Positions 25,656-32,546 of a stretch of DNA of 48,055 nt are shown piece after piece (the first letter of the stretch is position 1; every line of letters begins with the position of its first letter). The position numbers and the translations under genes were made by a program. The notes under the pieces were generated by a model that saw nothing but the letters and a program-made list of their open reading frames with translations, did not search any database and had not been told where the DNA came from. Origin of the DNA: Subtercola sp. (GTDB taxonomy: Bacteria > Actinomycetota > Actinomycetes > Actinomycetales > Microbacteriaceae); contig JAODBB010000085.1 of NCBI GenBank assembly GCA_025463745.1, positions 1 to 48,055 of the forward strand, written 5' to 3'.

Positions 25656-26387
25656 TCACCGCGCTGCTGACCGCCTGGTCACGCGGGCTGCCGCCCGTGT
25701 ACGCGGCAGCAGAAACCCCACCGCGACGAGCCAGGCGAGCCCACCGAATCGCCCGATCGGCAACAGAAACTGCAGCGGATCGAGCGCCAGCGACAAGAAA
25801 CTGAGCTCAGAGAGCACGGCGATGACGAGCCCTACCCAGGCGAGCCACTTTGGCACGAGACCCAGGATGAGCGCGGGCACCGCGATGCCGGCGATCAGCA
25901 GCCCGAGGCCCACGACGAAGCCCACACCTCCGAGGAGAAACGACAGATAGGCGAGAGCGTGCGTCAGCGATGCGTCGCCGGTCACCTCGGGCCGGCCGGT
26001 GACCCAGCCCACTAACGCCGAGAACGCCAGCATGACCGACGCGAAGATTCCGCCGAAGTAGCTGATCGCCGGGCCCGGCACCCGAACACCGAGTCGAAGC
26101 TGCCTGGCGTACACCGTTGCGGCAAAGATGCCGAGCGGAATGGCCGAGCCGAACTGGATGAGCGACGCCACACGCACGGCATCCGGGTGTTGCTGCAACC
26201 GTGCAGCAACGGTAACGCTGTCGGTGAACGGCGACGACAGGGTCGCCCCGCCCGACAGCAGCCCGCCGAGGAGCAGGCCGAGCAGGGTGAGCCCCAGCGT
26301 AACGATCGCCAGCATTCCGGGGTTGGGGCCGCCTGTTGCGTGGGGCCGATCCTGGGTGAGTTCGGCATCCTGAGCTGATGAGTTCAT
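25656..26387 (-). CDS. Six-helix integral membrane protein, hypothetical (DUF4386-like)
   Basis: 243 residues. After a polar N-terminus of about 24 residues, six helices follow: about 25-45, 73-93, 105-127, 140-170, 176-196 and 212-229. No transport motif is recognised; the overall plan resembles DUF4386-type membrane proteins, a weak comparison. It is divergent from a MarR regulator, with a 52-bp shared promoter region holding an inverted repeat, so it is probably that regulator's target. Confidence 0.7.
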   Translation of the reverse strand: MNSSAQDAELTQDRPHATGGPNPGMLAIVTLGLTLLGLLLGGLLSGGATLSSPFTDSVTVAARLQQHPDAVRVASLIQFGSAIPLGIFAATVYARQLRLGVRVPGPAISYFGGIFASVMLAFSALVGWVTGRPEVTGDASLTHALAYLSFLLGGVGFVVGLGLLIAGIAVPALILGLVPKWLAWVGLVIAVLSELSFLSLALDPLQFLLPIGRFGGLAWLVAVGFLLPRTRAAARVTRRSAAR

Positions 26388-26390
26388 AGA

Positions 26391-26417
26391 GTAATCGTTA
26401 CACAGATGAATGATTAC
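26391..26417. promoter_or_regulatory. Putative MarR operator in divergent promoter
   Basis: GTAATC (26391-26396) and GATTAC (26412-26417) are inverted, 15 bp apart, within the 52-bp gap between the divergent membrane protein and marR-like genes. GTAATCGTTAC at 26391-26401 is itself nearly palindromic. Confidence 0.5.
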
Positions 26418-26439
26418 AGCAAGATGCTATGATCACAGA

Positions 26440-26910
26440 GTGCCGCACCCCTCTTCCACCTCCCGCGTTCCGTTTCTGCTGAGTCAGCTCGGCAGCATCG
26501 CCGCCGACTCGTTCGCGTCGAAAACCGCAGGCATCGGGCTGAGCCCGAACGAGGCCGGGGTGCTGCGGCTGCTCGCGCGGGAGCCTGGCATGAGCCAACG
26601 CGCACTGTCACACCGGCTGGGCACCCAACCAAGCCGCATGGTCGCGCTCATCGACACCCTCGAATCGGCCGGCCTCCTCACCCGTGCACGCAGCGCGGCC
26701 GATCGCCGAAACTACGAGCTCCATCTCACCGATGCCGGAATCGCCACGATGAACAGCCTGCGCCAGGTCAGCGAGGCGAACGAGGCAGCTTTGCTCGGCG
26801 GTCTCGAACCTGCCGAGCGCGAAGCACTCGCCGTACTGCTGACCAAGCTCGCGGCGTCGCTCGAACTCGACGCCGACGTGCATCCGGGCTCTTCCGGCGG
26901 AGTCCGATAG
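26440..26910 (+). CDS. MarR-family transcriptional regulator
   Basis: The likely start is GTG at 26440; 156 residues. An in-frame ATG at 26410 falls inside the operator-like repeat. The winged helix-turn-helix spans about 30-95: LSPNEAGVLRLLAREPGMSQRALSHRLGT, then SRMVALIDTLESAGLLTRARSAADRRNYELHLTDAG, where DRRNYELHLT is the wing. It is expected to bind its own divergent promoter and respond to a small molecule. The neighbouring membrane protein is the likely target. Confidence 0.88.
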   Translation: MPHPSSTSRVPFLLSQLGSIAADSFASKTAGIGLSPNEAGVLRLLAREPGMSQRALSHRLGTQPSRMVALIDTLESAGLLTRARSAADRRNYELHLTDAGIATMNSLRQVSEANEAALLGGLEPAEREALAVLLTKLAASLELDADVHPGSSGGVR

Positions 26911-26985
26911 CGGGCACGCCACCCCGCGGTTCGCTTCGTCATGCGCGGAAGTGCGCTCGCGTGACCTGTTGCTAGGCTCTCTCTC

Positions 26986-27264
26986 GTGATCTCGATTTGG
27001 ACCTTTCTGCTGACGCTCGTGATCTTTCTCGTGAGCGTGGCCGTAATCGTGTACGGCTTTCGCGACGGAAACCGTATCGCCATCGTGCTCTCGCTCGACG
27101 CCGGCATCATCAGCGCGCTCGGCCTCGTGCTCAATGCAACCACCCTCGGCGAACTCCAGGCCACCGACCTGCTGGTGTTCTGTGCGCTTCCCCTGGTGTT
27201 CGCCCTCGCGGCGGCGGCCATCTGCCGTTTCTACCGCCCGGCCGACACACTCGGCGCGATCTAG
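26986..27264 (+). CDS. Small three-helix membrane protein, hypothetical
   Basis: GTG at 26986; 92 residues, nearly all hydrophobic, with helices at about 4-23, 30-51 and 60-82 and a short C-terminal tail. GFRDGNRIAIVLSLDAGIISALGLVLN is the most distinctive part. No family is recognised. It follows the MarR gene by 75 bp on the same strand and converges on the exporter gene. Confidence 0.6.
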   Translation: MISIWTFLLTLVIFLVSVAVIVYGFRDGNRIAIVLSLDAGIISALGLVLNATTLGELQATDLLVFCALPLVFALAAAAICRFYRPADTLGAI

Positions 27265-27284
27265 GTGTACTGCCCAGGGCGATT

Positions 27285-28925
27285 CTAAGCGCGCCTGGAT
27301 TCTCGGCGAGCGCGTTCACGCCGGGGCTTCTTCGCCCCACCGCCCACCAGCTGGGTCGGGATGTTCTTCGAGAACAACAACGAGACAATCGCTATCACGG
27401 TCAGCACGAAGAACGACAGGCGCAGAGCTGAAACCTGCGAGTCGCTGTACAACGTGGTGAGCTGATCGGCCTCGGCGGTGGTCGCGCCAGCCTTCTGCGC
27501 AATATCTGCGACACTCGACACCGGCACGATCTCCACCCCCGCTTGCGTGCCTTCACTCACCTGCGACTTCACCGATGCGGGCAGGTCGCTGGAGCTCACC
27601 GTGCTCAAAAAGCCCGTGGCGAGCGATCCGATCAGCACCGAGCCGATCAGGGCGGTGCCCAGCGACGAACCCAGATTCTGAAACACGCCCTGCAGGCCGC
27701 CGACCTCGCTGGTCTGCTCTTCAGTGACCGACGACATATTCACGTTGCCGAGCTGTGACGCCAGCAGCCCCAGAGCCGCCCCGGCGAGAAACATGCCCAC
27801 GGCGAATTGCACCGTCTTCAGGTCGAGCGACACCGACGCCAGCAAGAAGATGGATGCGCCGATCAGAATGATCTGGCCGAGTCGCACAATGCGGCGCGGC
27901 GCCCAGAACGCTGTGAGCCGAGTGCCCACGATCGAGAAGACGATCAGCGAAATCGACAACGGAAAGATCTTCAAGCCGGTGCTGAGGGCGTCGAGCCCCA
28001 GCGTCATCTGCAGGTACACCGGAATCATGAAGAAGATACCGGCGGTGATTGCGTACTGCGCCGCCAGAACCGAAAGTCCGGCCCGCAGCTGCGCGATTCG
28101 GAACATGGAGATCTGCACCAACGGCGGCCGGCCGACTCGAAGCAGGTATCGCTGCCGAACGACGAACAGCCACAGCAGCAGGGCGCCGCCGAGGATGAAG
28201 TACGGCACGAGCGAGAGGCCGAGCGGCTCGATCTTCACGCCATTGATCTCGGGTGGATGCTCGGGCAGAATCCAGCCCCAGGTCTTGCTCTGCAGCATCC
28301 CGAACACGATGAGCACGAGCCCGATGGCCGAAAGCAGCACGCTGAGCACGTCGACCTTGATCTTCTGCGGCGTGCTCGTATCGGTGACCTTCTTCACGAA
28401 AAGCAATACGATCGCCATGATCACGACCTCGCCGAAGAAGACGTATCGCCAGCTGAAATAGGTGGTCACGAAACCGCCGATCAGCGGGCCGGCGGCGACG
28501 GCGGCGCCGGAGATGGCGCCGATGATGGCGTAGGCGGTGACACGGTCGCGCCCCGAATAGTTGTTGGCGGTGAGCGCGGCGATCGCGGGAATGACCAGAA
28601 CGGCGCCGAGCCCCTCGATCACCGACCAGCCGAGAAAAAGAACGACGATGTTCGGGGCCAATCCGGTGATCAATGAGCCGCACGCGTAGACGATCGCGCC
28701 GATCACAAAGGCCCGTCGTCGCCCCCAGATGTCGCCCAGCTTCGCGCCGAGCAGCATGACCGCCGCCATCGTGAGCGTATAGAAGGTGATCGCGCCCTGC
28801 ATGGCGGCGACCGTGGTATCGAGGTCGGTGACGACCTTCGAGATCGACACGTTCATCACGGTGCTGTCGAGCACCATCACGAACTGGGCCAATCCCAGAA
28901 TGATGACCGCTGCCCACTTCTTCAC
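27285..28925 (-). CDS. DHA2-family (14-helix) MFS drug exporter
   Basis: GTG at 28925; 546 residues, about 14 helices. FVMVLDSTVMNVSISKVVTDL is the DHA2 helix-1 signature (D-x-T-V-x-N-V-A/S). LGAKLGDIWGRRRAF is motif A and GAISGAAVAAGPLIGGFVTTYFSWRYVFF is motif C (antiporter), followed by the W-R-x-x-F mark. A loop GWILPEHPPEINGVKIEPLG interrupts the middle. The C-terminus is basic. It should expel drugs or other toxic compounds by proton antiport. No adjacent regulator lies on its strand; the MarR gene is 2 kb away, behind two genes. Confidence 0.88.
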   Translation of the reverse strand: MKKWAAVIILGLAQFVMVLDSTVMNVSISKVVTDLDTTVAAMQGAITFYTLTMAAVMLLGAKLGDIWGRRRAFVIGAIVYACGSLITGLAPNIVVLFLGWSVIEGLGAVLVIPAIAALTANNYSGRDRVTAYAIIGAISGAAVAAGPLIGGFVTTYFSWRYVFFGEVVIMAIVLLFVKKVTDTSTPQKIKVDVLSVLLSAIGLVLIVFGMLQSKTWGWILPEHPPEINGVKIEPLGLSLVPYFILGGALLLWLFVVRQRYLLRVGRPPLVQISMFRIAQLRAGLSVLAAQYAITAGIFFMIPVYLQMTLGLDALSTGLKIFPLSISLIVFSIVGTRLTAFWAPRRIVRLGQIILIGASIFLLASVSLDLKTVQFAVGMFLAGAALGLLASQLGNVNMSSVTEEQTSEVGGLQGVFQNLGSSLGTALIGSVLIGSLATGFLSTVSSSDLPASVKSQVSEGTQAGVEIVPVSSVADIAQKAGATTAEADQLTTLYSDSQVSALRLSFFVLTVIAIVSLLFSKNIPTQLVGGGAKKPRRERARRESRRA

Positions 28926-29013
28926 GGTTAGAGTATGGCAGCGCGTGCACTCACCTGTGCAGGTATTTCAGCCCGTCGAGGAGAAACCTGTCGGAGCTAC
29001 AACCCATTCGGGG

Positions 29014-29508
29014 TCAGGCAGGCAGGTTCTCCTCGATGAGCGCAACGAACTCTGGATCGGTCGGCAGCGTGCGCGGGCGCAGTCTCGACACAATGGCGCC
29101 GCCGGGAGCGATGAGGAATTTCTCGAAATTCCATTGCACGTCGCCCGCTTCACCCGCGGCATCCTGAGCCTCGGCGAGCTGCGAGTACAGCGGGTGCCGG
29201 TCGTCGCCGTTCACTTCGATCTTCGAATAGACCGGAAAGTCGACGCCGAACGTGGTGGAGCAGAACTCCTGAATCTCGGCGTCGGTGCCGGGCTCCTGGC
29301 CGTTGAACTGATTGCACGGAAAGCCCACGACACTGAAACCACGGCCGGAGTACTCGGTCTGCAGCTGCTGCAGATCGGCGTACTGCGGGGTCAGCCCGCA
29401 CTTCGACGCGACGTTCACCACCAGAAGCACCTGGTCACGGTATGAATCGAGCGTGACGGTGTCACCATCAGCGTTTTGGAATTCAATGTCATACAGCGTC
29501 GACGTCAT
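29014..29508 (-). CDS. Glutathione peroxidase family (thioredoxin-type peroxidase)
   Basis: ATG at 29508 after GTGAGGG; 164 residues, the usual length. Catalytic Cys in VVNVASKCGLTPQY (about residue 37), then FPCNQFNGQEPG (about 71-82) and WNFEKFLI (about 126-133) carry the Cys-Gln-Trp-Asn tetrad. Actinobacteria lack glutathione, so reduction by thioredoxin or a mycothiol route is inferred. It removes peroxides in the cytoplasm. Divergent from the 78-residue gene at 29686, with a 177-bp gap showing no clear operator. Confidence 0.93.
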   Translation of the reverse strand: MTSTLYDIEFQNADGDTVTLDSYRDQVLLVVNVASKCGLTPQYADLQQLQTEYSGRGFSVVGFPCNQFNGQEPGTDAEIQEFCSTTFGVDFPVYSKIEVNGDDRHPLYSQLAEAQDAAGEAGDVQWNFEKFLIAPGGAIVSRLRPRTLPTDPEFVALIEENLPA

Positions 29509-29685
29509 CGTGTGCCCTCACCGCGGCTGCTTGCCGCCTAGCTACTAGTTTATTCGAAGTGCGAAGAGGCACGCCACTTTGGGAGAATGTGCACGGACTG
29601 ACCCTTACATGCTTGGCATCCGCAGCCCTACGCTGGGGTAACACGCAGCGACGCGGGTAAAGCAAACGAAAAGAGCAAAGAAGCT

Positions 29686-29922
29686 ATGACCGACGAACGC
29701 ACCTACAAAGCAGAACTCATCGGCCCGACCACGGTCGGCAACGCCGAGGTCATCGAATTGCCGTATGTCGATGGCGCCTACCAAGAGTTCGTTGAACTCA
29801 CCTTCGAAGTAGAAGGAACAAAATCCGTGCGCACGTGGGCTCTCGGCGAGGGCACCGTCGAACCGATCCCCTACAACTTCGTGGGCGAAGTCGACGCGAC
29901 TCCGCCGAACGTCGAAAACTGA
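29686..29922 (+). CDS. Small conserved hypothetical protein
   Basis: ATG at 29686 after AAAGAAG; 78 residues, acidic and without membrane helices. The sequence is rich in beta-type stretches (YKAELIGPTTVGNAEVIELPYV, YQEFVELTFEVEG, VRTWALGEGTVEPIPYNFVGEVD). No family is recognised. It ends just before a clear hairpin. Confidence 0.6.
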   Translation: MTDERTYKAELIGPTTVGNAEVIELPYVDGAYQEFVELTFEVEGTKSVRTWALGEGTVEPIPYNFVGEVDATPPNVEN

Positions 29923-29934
29923 CCCTCCGAACGA

Positions 29935-29976
29935 ATGAAGGGCCGGCGCCGAGTCTCTCGGTCGTCGGCCCTTCAT
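29935..29976. terminator. Strong hairpin between convergent genes
   Basis: ATGAAGGGCCG (29935-29945) and CGGCCCTTCAT (29966-29976) form a perfect 11-bp outer stem; CCGAG/CTCGG inside the loop adds an inner stem. It is located 13 bp after the small gene and 40 bp before the end of the convergent epimerase gene, so it likely serves both. Confidence 0.75.
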
Positions 29977-30015
29977 CGTCTGCGGGCTGTCATCCGATCG
30001 GTGCTCGCCTCTTCG

Positions 30016-30987
30016 CTACTGCTGAACCGGGCGATGGCGGATGCCCCAGCTGACGTTCCACGATTCGGCGGGTTCGAGCCACCGCAGGCCGCGGCCCGAG
30101 TTGAACGCGTTCGCCGGCGCAGTCATCGGCTCGATAGCCACCGCGTAACCCGGGCCCGATTCGCGCGGAAAGTTGTTGGGCGTGAAGACCTGCACGAAGC
30201 CGAAGTTCTCGTCACCCCAGAGTTCGGTGCGCGAACCGTCGGGGGCGGTCAGGCTGTGCGAACTGCGCCCGGCGATGAGCGAGACCCCGCCGAATCCGTG
30301 ATCGATGGCGAGGTCGCCCACCCGGCGGCCGCCGCGAAGATCGAAAGGTGAGCCGTCGAGGCTGACCTCGGCGGTGGGGATGGAACGGGCATCCACCTCG
30401 AATTGCGTGGCCGCGTCGACAGTGAGCACCAGTTCGTCGACCGGCACGGCGCCGACTCTCAGATACGGATGCGCACCGACCGCAACGGGCGCAGCGTCAG
30501 CCCCGCGGTTCACCAGGGTATGGGTCACGGTGAGGCCGTCGTCGCCGAGCTCGTATTTCACGCTCGTATCGAGCAGAAACGGGTAACCGTGCTGCGGAAA
30601 AACGGTGGCAGCGAGGGTGATGGCGCTATCGCTCGAGGCAGTGAGGCGGTAGGCGGTATTACGCAGCAGGCCGTGAATCGCGTTGCCGGTGGCAGGTTCG
30701 GTGATGTCGAGTTGCTGCTTCTTTTCGTTCAACTGCCAGCGGGCATCCGCGATTCGGTTGGGCCACGGCACGAGAACAAGCCCTGAGCCCATGGGCGGCA
30801 GCACCTCGGCCGAGTGCGATTCGACCGATTCGACACCGTCGAGCACGAGGCGGCGAAGGGATGCGGCCAGCTCGGTGACGATCGCCGTCGACTCGCCGGC
30901 CGCGCCCGCGTAACGCAGGTGGAACTGTTCGCCCGTGACGACGTGCGCCTGCCCGGCCGCGGGAGTCACCTCGGCCGCATTGCTCAC
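30016..30987 (-). CDS. Aldose 1-epimerase family protein
   Basis: 323 residues. Substrate region VLVPWPNRIADARW (about 71-84), catalytic His pair in NAIHGLLRN (His105) and VGAHPYLR (His173), and the catalytic Glu in VAIEPMTAPANAFN (about residue 288). It interconverts alpha and beta anomers of an aldose such as galactose or glucose. The ATG lies 4 bp after the glyA stop, so it is in the glyA operon and under the same riboswitch, an unexpected pairing for a sugar enzyme. Confidence 0.9.
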   Translation of the reverse strand: MSNAAEVTPAAGQAHVVTGEQFHLRYAGAAGESTAIVTELAASLRRLVLDGVESVESHSAEVLPPMGSGLVLVPWPNRIADARWQLNEKKQQLDITEPATGNAIHGLLRNTAYRLTASSDSAITLAATVFPQHGYPFLLDTSVKYELGDDGLTVTHTLVNRGADAAPVAVGAHPYLRVGAVPVDELVLTVDAATQFEVDARSIPTAEVSLDGSPFDLRGGRRVGDLAIDHGFGGVSLIAGRSSHSLTAPDGSRTELWGDENFGFVQVFTPNNFPRESGPGYAVAIEPMTAPANAFNSGRGLRWLEPAESWNVSWGIRHRPVQQ

Positions 30988-30991
30988 CGGG

Positions 30992-32308
30992 TCACCAGTT
31001 CTCGAGGCCGTCGTACAGCGGGTAGCCGTCGGTCAGCTTCAGCACACGAGCGCGCAGGGCGTCGACGTCGGGTGTGGGCTTGAGCGCAGCGGCGATGATG
31101 TCGGCGACCTCCGTGAACTCGGTGTCGCCGAACCCGCGGGTGGCGAGTGCCGAGGTGCCGATGCGCAGACCCGAGGTGACCATCGGGGGGCGGGGGTCGA
31201 ACGGAATCGCGTTTCGGTTCACGGTGATGCCCACGTCGTGAAGGATGTCTTCGGCCTGCTTGCCGTCGAGCGGCGAGTTGCGCAGATCGACGAGCACCAG
31301 GTGCACGTCGGTGCCGCCGGTCAGCACGCTGACGCCTGCTTCGACAGTGTCGGCCGCCATCAGGCGATCGGCGACGATCTTCGCGCCGTCGATCGTGCGC
31401 TGCTGGCGATCTTTGAATTCGGGCTCGCCGGCGAGCTTGAAGGCAGTGGCCTTCGCCGCAATGACGTGCATGAGCGGGCCGCCCTGCTGGCCGGGGAACA
31501 CGGCCGAGTCGACCTTCTTGGCGTATTCGGCCGTGCTCAGCACGACACCGCTGCGCGGGCCGGCCAGAGTCTTGTGCACCGTGGAGGTGACGATGTCGGC
31601 GAATGGCACAGGCGACGGGTGAAGGCCGGCCGCAACGAGGCCGGCGAAGTGAGCCATGTCGACCCAGAGCTTCGCGCCCACCTCGTCGGCGATCTGGCGG
31701 AAGGCGGCGAAGTCGAGCTGGCGCGGATACGCCGACCAGCCTGCGATGAGCACTGTTGGGCGGTACTCGAGCGCCTTGGCGCGCACCACATCCATGTCGA
31801 CCAGGTAGGTCTCGGGGTCGACCCCGTACGACGTGGCGTGGTAGTTCTTGCCCGAGAAGTTGAGCTTCATGCCGTGCGTGAGGTGGCCGCCGTGCGCCAG
31901 CTCCTGGCCGAGAATGGTGTCGCCGATGTTCGCGAGCGCCATCAGCGCTGCGGCATTGGCCTGGGCGCCGGCGTGCGGCTGAACATTCGCGTGCTCGGCG
32001 CCGAACAGGGCCTTCGCTCGGTCGCGGGCCAGGTTCTCGGCCACGTCGACGAACTCACAGCCGCCATAGTAACGGCGGCCCGGGTAACCCTCGGCGTACT
32101 TATTGGTCAAGACCGAGCCTTGGGCCTGCAAGACGGCCCTCGGAACGAAGTTCTCACTTGCGATCATCTCGAGCGTGCCGCGCTGGCGGCCGAGTTCGCT
32201 CTGGAGAACGGCGGCGATCTCGGGATCGACGCTCGAGAGCGGATCGTTGAAGGTGCCGGGCAACGAACTGGTCGTAGCGGCTGAGTCTGTGGGGGCGTTG
32301 ATGGTCAC
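30992..32308 (-). CDS. glyA: Serine hydroxymethyltransferase
   Basis: GTG at 32308 after GAGGAG with a 6-nt gap; 438 residues. It converts serine and tetrahydrofolate to glycine and methylene-THF with PLP. Seen: [40 protein letters not shown] (split here by ENFV and YAEG marks), the PLP Lys in [15 protein letters not shown], and [15 protein letters not shown] near the C-terminus. An open frame continues upstream to 32440 but runs over the riboswitch, so the GTG is preferred. A ZTP riboswitch sits in its leader, linking one-carbon supply to purine-intermediate build-up. Confidence 0.96.
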   Translation of the reverse strand: MTINAPTDSAATTSSLPGTFNDPLSSVDPEIAAVLQSELGRQRGTLEMIASENFVPRAVLQAQGSVLTNKYAEGYPGRRYYGGCEFVDVAENLARDRAKALFGAEHANVQPHAGAQANAAALMALANIGDTILGQELAHGGHLTHGMKLNFSGKNYHATSYGVDPETYLVDMDVVRAKALEYRPTVLIAGWSAYPRQLDFAAFRQIADEVGAKLWVDMAHFAGLVAAGLHPSPVPFADIVTSTVHKTLAGPRSGVVLSTAEYAKKVDSAVFPGQQGGPLMHVIAAKATAFKLAGEPEFKDRQQRTIDGAKIVADRLMAADTVEAGVSVLTGGTDVHLVLVDLRNSPLDGKQAEDILHDVGITVNRNAIPFDPRPPMVTSGLRIGTSALATRGFGDTEFTEVADIIAAALKPTPDVDALRARVLKLTDGYPLYDGLENW

Positions 32309-32349
32309 GATGGCTCCTCGGTTGTGACAGGACGGAATGAAATCAGGTG

Positions 32350-32432
32350 GTTCCGTAGCGACCCAGGCGAGCGGCCGAATCCGTGTCAAGTCGCTTCCCG
32401 ATGGTACCCATCTGAACGCCAGTTGCGACGAA
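32350..32432 (-). ncRNA. ZTP (pfl) riboswitch in the glyA leader
   Basis: Read on the minus strand: GTCGC (32429-32425) pairs with GCGAC (32394-32390) as P1. The internal loop carries AACTGGCG on one side and GGGAA on the other, closing a GATGG-GTA-CCATC hairpin (P2). After a linker, GGCCGCTCGCCTGGGTCG supplies the conserved CGCCUGGG of P3. These are the core pfl-motif elements, which bind ZTP/ZMP and turn on folate and purine genes such as glyA. A downstream ACGGAA...TTCCGT hairpin may be part of the expression platform. Confidence 0.85.
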
Positions 32433-32546
32433 TACAGCATAGCAGCGTTGCAATTCTCAGGCGGGGTGAGTAATGTTCACCATTCGGCTATACTAAGTCG
32501 AGGTTGTGTCGGTATTCCGCCGGGGTACAGAAAGGCAGTGTCTATC

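Noticed and set aside
30935-32284. Long open frame on the plus strand across glyA
   Set aside because: It is the antisense of a clear serine hydroxymethyltransferase and has no recognisable domain.
32309-32440. Longer GlyA N-terminus
   Set aside because: It would be translated from the riboswitch itself; GTG 32308 has a strong ribosome site.
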